Assembly: GCA_963716245.1 (NCBI GenBank)
Contig: OY970300.1
Coordinates: forward strand, 2,294,001-2,358,000
Reading direction: 5' to 3'
Source of the DNA: VRUE01 sp963716245
GTDB lineage: Bacteria; Actinomycetota; Thermoleophilia; Solirubrobacterales; 70-9
DNA length: 64,000 nucleotides
A program made the position numbers and the translations under genes. The notes below the pieces were generated by a model. That model was not told where the DNA came from, did not search any database, and saw nothing but the letters and a program-made list of their open reading frames with translations. Of the stretch, positions 27,882-64,000 are shown in pieces; position 1 is the stretch's first letter; the number at the start of each line of letters is the position of its first letter.

Positions 27882-30800
27882 GTCGCTGCCGTGACTCGCC
27901 CGCGCCGGCGCCGGCGCGCTCGCCCCGCCAGCCACCAGCTCCAGCAGGTGACGGGCGATCGCCTCGGGCGTCGGGTGGTCGAAGACGAGCGTCGCCTCGA
28001 GCTGCACGCCCGTCGCCTGGGCGAGGCGGTTGCGCAGCTCGATCGCGCCGAGCGAGTCGAAGCCGAGCTCCTTGAAGCTGGCCGCGGGGTCGATCGCGGC
28101 GAGCGAGGAATGGCCGAGCACGGCCGCGGCGTGCTCGCGCACCACCTCGACCACCAGCGCCTGCCTCTCCCCCTCCGGTATCGCCTGCACGCGGCGGGCG
28201 AGGGCGCCGGCGCCGGCCGGCGAGCGCCGCCTGCCCGAGCGGACGAGATTGCCGAAGAGGGGCGGCAGCGCCTGCGCGCGAGCCAGCGAGCCCAGCGCGA
28301 CCGGGTCGAGCGGCACCGCGATCGCGAGCGGGTCGGGCAGCGTCCGCGCCCGGTCGAGGAGCCCGAGGCCGCGCTCGGTGTCGATCGCTCCGACGCCGCC
28401 GCGGCGCAGGCGCGACTCGTCCTCCTCGTCCACGCCTGCGGTGAGCTCGCTTCGCTCCTCCCAGAGGCCCCAGGCGATCGAGGTCGCCGGCAGGCCCTCG
28501 GCGAGCCTGCGCTCGGCGAGCGCGTCGAGGAACGAGTTCGCCGCCGCGTAGTTGGCCTGCCCCGGGCTGCCGACGATGCCGGCCGCCGAGGAGTAGAGGA
28601 CGAAGTCGCTCAGGTCCATGCCGCGGGTCAGCTCGTGCAGGTGCCAGGCAGCCTCCGCCTTGGGCGCGAGCACGCGGGCGAGGGCTTCGGGGTCGAGGTT
28701 TTCGACCGTCGCGTCGTCCAACGTGCCGGCGCTGTGCACGACCGCGGTCAGCGGGTGCTCGGCGGGAATCCCGCCCAGCAGCGCCTCCAGCCGAGCCCGG
28801 TCGGACGCGTCGCAGGCGACCGCCTCCGCCTCGCAGCCGAGCTCGCCCAGCTCGGCGATCAGCTCGGCGGCCCCGGGGGTCTCCGCCCCGCGGCGACCGG
28901 CGAGCAGCAGGCGGCGGGCGCCGTTCGTCGCCAGGTGGCGGGCGGCAAGCGCACCCAGGCCCGAGAGACCGCCGGTGACCAGGACCGTCCCCTCGGGCTC
29001 CGCCGAGCGGGGATGGGTGAGGACGACCTTGCCGACGTGGCGGCCCTGGCTGAGGAAGCGGAACGCCTCCGGCGCGCGGCGCACGTCCCAGCAGGTCGTC
29101 GGCGGGTGCGCCATCGCGCCCGCCTCGAAGAGGGCGACCAGCTCGGCGAGCATCTCGCCCCAGCGCTCGGGCCCGGCTTCGACCAGGTCGAAGGCGCGGT
29201 AGACGACCCCGGGGTGCTCGGCGGAGACGGCGTCGGCGTCGCGGAGGTCGGTCTTGCCCATCTCCGCGAAGCGCCCACCGCGCGGCAGCAGCTCCAGCGA
29301 GGCGTCGAGGAACTCGCGCGCCAGCGAGTTGAGCACCACGTCCATCCCCTCGCCGCCCGTCGCCGCGAGGAACTCGTCCCTGAACTCGACCGTGCGCGAG
29401 GAGGCGATGTGCTCGTCGTCGAGGCCGAGCCGGCGCAGCGCCTCCCATTTGGCCGGGCTGGCGGTGGCGAAGACCTCGGCGCCGAGGTGGCGGGCGATCT
29501 GGATCGCGGCCATCCCGACGCCGCCGGCGCCGGCGTGGATCAGCACCCGCTCGCCCGGCTTCAGCTCGGCGAGGTCGACGAGCCCGTAGTAGGCGGTGCA
29601 GGCCGCCACCGGCAGGGCGGCGCCCTGGACGAAGCTCCAGCCGTCCGGCAGCTGGACGAGGCCGCGCCGGTCGCCGATCGCGAGCGGGCCGAAGCTCCCC
29701 TGGGCGAAGCCCATCACCCGGTCGCCGGGCACCAGGTCCTCGACGCCGGGCCCGATCTCGGCGACGACGCCGGCGCCCTCGCCGCCGACCGGCGCCGCGA
29801 CCGGGTACATGCCGAGCGCGATCAGCACGTCGCGGAAGTTGAGGCCCGAGGCGTGCAGGGCGACGCGAACCTCGCCCTCCTCCAGCTCGCGCTCTGCCTC
29901 GGCGTCCTCGACCAGGGCGATGCCCTCGAGGCTGCCGCCGTCGCCGACGTCGAGCCGCCAGGCTCCAGGCGGGGGCACCAGCCGGCCCTCCTGCGCCCGG
30001 ACGAGGCGCGGCGCCCTCGCCAGGCCGGCGCGGAGCGCCAGCTGGGGCTCCTCCGACTGGGCGAGCGCGGCGGCCAGGGCCGCTTCGGACTCCTCGCCGC
30101 CGTCGCTGTCGACCAGGAGGAAGCGGCCGGGGTGCTCCGACTGGGCGGAGCGGACCAGCCCCCAGACGGCGGCCTGCGCCGGGTCGGGCGCCTCCTCGCC
30201 GCCGGCCGCGACCGCCCCCTCGGTCAGGACGGCAAGGCGCTCTCCCGTCCGCTCCCCGTCGGCGAGGAAGGCCTGGATCGCGCCGAGCGCCTCGGTCGTC
30301 AGCGCCCGGGCACCGGTCCCGGCGTCCTCGTCATCGGCCAGCCGCGCGACGCGGTGCACGGCGACTCCGTCGGCCGGCTCGGAATCCGGCAGGTCCACCG
30401 GCGTCCACTCCATGCGGAAGAGGTCGTCGCCGCCGCGGTCGAGCGCCGCGGCGTCCACCGGCCTGACGCGGATGCCCTCGATCGCGCAGACGAAGGCGCC
30501 CTCGGGGTCGGCGGCGGCGATCGAGATCCGCTCGCCGGATGCCGTCACCCGAACCCTCAACGCGACCGGGCCGCCCGCCCCGACCGAGACGCCGCTGAAG
30601 CTGAAGGGCAGGCCGGGGCGCTCGAAGCCGCCCGCGAGCGAGCCCGCCTGCAGGGCCGCGTCGAGGAGCGCCGGGTGGACGCCGTAGCGCTCCGCCTCGG
30701 AGCGCTGCTCCTCGGCCAGCGAGACCTCGGCGTAGACCTCGTCGTCGAGGCGCCACGCGGCCTCCAAGCCCTGGAAGGCGGGGCCGTAGTCGAGGCCGAT

Positions 30801-33800
30801 CCGTGCACAGGCGTCGTAGAAGTCCTCGGTCTCGAGCGGCTCGGCCCCGGCGGGCGGCCAGGCGACCGGGTCGAAGCCCAGCTCGGGGTCGGGCGCCCGG
30901 GCGACGAGGGCGCCGCTCGCGTGGCGGGTCCAGGGGACGTCCGCGTCCGCGTCCTGAGGGCGGGAGTGGACCTGGAAAGCGAGGCGGTCGGGGTCGTGCT
31001 CGTCCTCGCCGAGCCAGACGCGCAGCTGCGCCGCGCCGTCCTCGGCGAGCGGCAGCGGCGCTTCGAGGACGAGCTCGGCGAGGTGGCCGGCGCCGACCTT
31101 GCGGCCGGCGTGCAGCGCCAGCTCGGCGAAGCCGGTCGCGGGCAGGATCGGCGTGCCGGCGAGCGCGTGGTCGGCGAGCCACGGCTGGGCGGCGAGGGAG
31201 ACGCGGCCGCTGAACAGGTGCTCGCCCTCGGCGGCGAGGGCGATCGAGGCGCCGAGGATCGGGTGGTCGGCGTCGGCGAGGCCGGCGGCGGAGAGGTCGC
31301 CGGTGGCTCTCGCCTCCAGCCAGAAGCGCTCGCGCTGGAAGGGATAGGTCGGCAGCTCGGTCAGCGCCCCGCCCTCGGTCAGGGAGGAGAGCTCGACCTG
31401 GGCGCCCGAGGCGTGCAGGGCGCCGAGCGCGGCGACGAAGGCCTGCGGCTCGGCGTGATCCCTGCGCAGGGTCGGCGCGAGGGCGAGGTCCTTGGCATCG
31501 GCCAGGCACTCGGCGGCGATCGCGGTCAGCGTTGCCTGCGGGCCGAGCTCCAAGAGGCGGGTGGCGCCCTGCTCGTGGAGGTGGGCGATCCCGGCGGCGA
31601 AGCGGACCGGCTGCCTGATCTGGGTGCCCCAGTAGTCGGAGGAGGTCGCCTGCTCCGCCGTCAGCTCCTCGCCGGTGAGGTTGGAGACGATCGGGATCTC
31701 CGGGGCCTTCAGCTCCAGGGTGGAGACGAGCCGCTCGAACTCCTCCAGCATCGGCTCCATGCGGTGGGAGTGGAAGGCGTGGGAGACGTCGAGGCGCTTG
31801 GTCTTGCGACCTGCCTCCTCCTGGGCCTTCTCCCACTCGGCGAGCGCGTCCTCCTCGCCGGAGACCGAGATCGAGGCGGGCGCGTTGACCGCGGCGATGC
31901 AGAGGCTTCCCTCGTAGGGAGCGAGGCTCTCGGCGACCTCCTCCTCGGTTGCCCTGACCGAGGCCATCGCGCCGCCCTCGGGCAGGGCGGCCATCAGCGA
32001 GCCGCGGGCGGCGACGAGCTTGGCGGCGTCGGGCAGGTCGAGCACGTCGGCGACGTGGGCGGCGGCGATCTCCCCGATCGAGTGGCCGATCAGGAAGTCG
32101 GGGGCTGCGCCGAAGGAGGCCAGCAACCTGAACAGGGAGACCTCCAGGGCGAAGAGGGAAGCCTGGGTCAGGTCGGTGCGATCGAGGCTCTCGGAGAGCT
32201 CGCTTCCCTCCTTCGCGAAGACCGCCTCCTTGATCGGCTGGCCGAGCTCTGCCTCAAGCGCTGCGCAGACCTCGTCGAAGACCTCCGCGTAGACGGGGAA
32301 GGCGTCGTAGAGCCCCCTGCCCATCCCGGCCCGCTGAGCGCCCTGGCCGCTGAGCAGGAAGGCGGTCTTGCCGTGGGTCGCCTTGGCCCGGGCGAGGCCG
32401 GGGTGGTTCTTGCCTTGGGCCAGCGCGTCGAGTGCGGCGAGCAGCTCCTCGGTGTCGGTGCCGGCGACGACCGCCCGGTGGGGCAGCGAGGCCCGGGAGC
32501 GCAGCAGGGTGTGGGCTACGTCAATGGGGTCGGTCTCGGAGCGCTCGACGTGGGCGGCGAGCCGGCCCGCGTAGGCGGCGAGCGCCTCGGGGGTCTTGGC
32601 CGAGATCGCCCAGGGGATCGCGGGAGGAAGCTCTCGCTCTTCGCGGTCGGGAACCGGCTGCTCGGGCGGCTCCTCGATGATCAGGTGGGCGTTGGTGCCC
32701 GAGATGCCGAAGGAGGAGACGCCCGCTCGCCTGGGCCGATCGCCGCGCTTCCACTCCCTGGACTCGGTCAGCAACTCGATCTCGCCCGAGCCCCAATCCA
32801 CGTGCGGGGTCGGCTCGTCGACGTGCAGGGTCTGCGGCAGCGCTTCTTCGCGCATGGCCATGACCATCTTGATCACGCCGCCGACCCCTGCCGCGGCCTG
32901 GGTGTGGCCGATGTTGGACTTCAGGGAGCCGAGCGCCAATGGGCGGCCGTTCTCCCTCTCGCGGCCGTAGGTGGCGAGCAGCGCCCCCGCCTCGATCGGG
33001 TCGCCGAGCGTGGTGCCGGTGCCGTGGGCCTCGACCGCGTCGACGTCCTTGGGCTCCAGCCCCGCGTTGGCCAGCGCCTGGCGGATCACCCGCTCCTGGG
33101 AGGGGCCGTTGGGGGCGGTCAGGCCGTTGGAGGCGCCGTCCTGATTGGTCGCCGAGCCGCGGATGACGGCGAGGATGCGGCGGCCGTTGGCTTCGGCGTC
33201 GGAGAGGCGCTCCAGCGCGACGAGCCCCATGCCCTCGGACAGCGCCGCGCCGTCGGCGCCCGCGGCGAACGACTTGGAGCGGCCGTCGGGGGCGAGGCCG
33301 CGCTGCCGGCAGAGATCGACGAAGGCGCCGGGCGTGGAGAAGACCGTCACTCCCCCGGCCAGCGCCAGCTCGCACTCGCCCGAGCGCAGCGACCCCGCCG
33401 CCAGGTGCATCGCGACCAGCGAGGAGGAGCAGGCCGTGTCGACCGTCACCGCCGGGCCCTCCAGCCCGAGCGTGTAGGCGACGCGGCCGGTGACGACGCT
33501 GCCGAGCGGGACGACGCTCTCCTCGAGTCCCGTCGAGCCGGCGCTGCCACCGTAGTCGTGGTACATCACGCCGGCGAAGACACCGGTCGAGCTTCCGCGC
33601 AGGGTCCCCGGGTCGATCCCCGTGTCCTCCAGCGCCTCCCAGGCGCCTTCGAGCAGGAGCCGCTGCTGCGGATCCATCGTCAGCGCCTCGCGCGGGGCGA
33701 TGCCGAAGAAACCAGGGTCGAACTCGGCCGCGGCGGGCATGAAGCCGCCCTCGCGCACGTAGCTCTTGCCCGCCCGCTCGGGGTCGGGGTCGTAGAGGCG

Positions 33801-34027
33801 CTCGACGTCCCAGCCACGATCGGCGGGGAACTCCGAGATCCCGTCGACGCCTCCGCGCAGGAGGTCCCAGAGCTGCCCGGCGGACTCGGCGCCACCGGGA
33901 TAGCGGCAGGCGACGCCGACGATCGCGATCGGCTCGGCCTCCCCCTGCTCGAGCTCGTCGATGCGGCGGTTGGCGGTCCGCAGCTCTCCGGTCACCTTCC
34001 GCAGGTACTCGCGCAGCCTCTCTTCGC

Positions 34028-34031
<4 letters not shown>
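22551..34031 (-). CDS. PKS-B: two-module type I polyketide synthase
   Basis: A 3826-residue bimodular PKS. Residues 1-32 are an N-terminal docking helix (REYLRKVTGELRTANRRI). Module B1 is KS (from about residue 33)-AT-DH-ER-KR-ACP. Module B2 is KS (from about residue 2051)-AT-DH-KR-ACP. The C-terminal 90 residues form a docking region ending in GLDELVRRTLD. Both ATs carry GHSIG and HAFH, indicating malonyl-CoA. The GTG start at 34031 is chosen because it overlaps the PKS-A stop (GTGA) and directly precedes the docking helix; a longer in-frame reading to 34808 would run inside PKS-A coding sequence. The expected outcome is one saturated two-carbon unit followed by one alkene. Confidence 0.94.
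31132..31295. repeat. 164-bp DH-start repeat, copy in B1
   Basis: Matches 52017-52180 with one mismatch (31215). It covers the start of the DH domain including the HALAGTPILP active-site motif. Confidence 0.9.
31606..31784. repeat. Perfect 179-bp AT repeat, copy in B1
   Basis: Identical to 63684-63862. It spans the HAFH substrate motif and the following AT segment (EEFERLVSTLELKAPEI and beyond) of module B1. The flanks remain closely similar with scattered differences. Confidence 0.93.

Positions 34032-64000
<29,969 letters not shown>

Overview
This window is very G+C-rich actinobacterial DNA, coding almost wall to wall, and about 57.8 of its 64 kb is the 3' end of a modular type I polyketide synthase (PKS) operon on the minus strand. 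A pptH/pptT-like pair (phosphopantetheinyl hydrolase and transferase) and a double-TetR regulator support Actinomycetota. The double-TetR style and the desaturase make Thermoleophilia (Solirubrobacterales-like) my best guess, but the sequence alone does not prove the class.

Layout. Positions 1-6221 hold eight small genes: a winged-helix regulator (+), a tandem TetR regulator and an acyl-CoA desaturase (both -), a divergent intergenic region, then a + strand operon of cyclopropane-fatty-acid-synthase-like methyltransferase, PptH-like metallophosphoesterase and PptT-type phosphopantetheinyl transferase. This operon ends tail to tail with an alpha/beta hydrolase (-). From 6228 to the right edge, three giant PKS genes are read right to left: PKS-A (34028 to beyond 64000, N-terminus missing), PKS-B (22551-34031) and PKS-C (6228-22550). 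The junctions are a GTGA stop/start overlap (A/B), a direct TAA-GTG abutment (B/C) and a 6-bp gap (C/hydrolase), so A, B, C and the hydrolase look like one translationally coupled operon.

Assembly line. Ten complete modules and one partial module are visible. PKS-A carries the partial module A1 and modules A2-A6, PKS-B carries B1-B2, and PKS-C carries C1-C3 plus a terminal thioesterase (TE). Every module has KR and DH with intact-looking catalytic motifs, and two (A2, B1) also have ER. Eight AT domains look malonyl-specific (HAFH). A5 looks methylmalonyl-specific (YASH). A2 and A4 are GHSQG-type ATs with the unusual motif IPSH. Reading collinearly, the released acyl end would carry a C2-C9 tetraene, a saturated C10-C11 link, a branched C12-C19 tetraene, a saturated branched C20-C21 unit and a C22-C23 alkene, with no hydroxyl from any visible module. 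The loading module and earlier modules lie outside the window.

How the genes work together. PptT would install the 4'-phosphopantetheine arms on the 11 ACPs, and the neighbouring PptH-like enzyme may remove them. The three PKS proteins dock through two different terminal docking-domain pairs in the order A, B, C, and the TE releases the chain. The hydrolase is co-transcribed but its job is unknown. The regulators, desaturase and methyltransferase may belong to lipid metabolism rather than to the polyketide. Long perfect and near-perfect repeats between modules record recent recombination, including one that ends exactly where the AT type changes.

I saw no rRNA, tRNA, CRISPR array or insertion sequence. 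No gap between genes exceeds about 95 bp. Positions 1-34 hold nothing I can assign.
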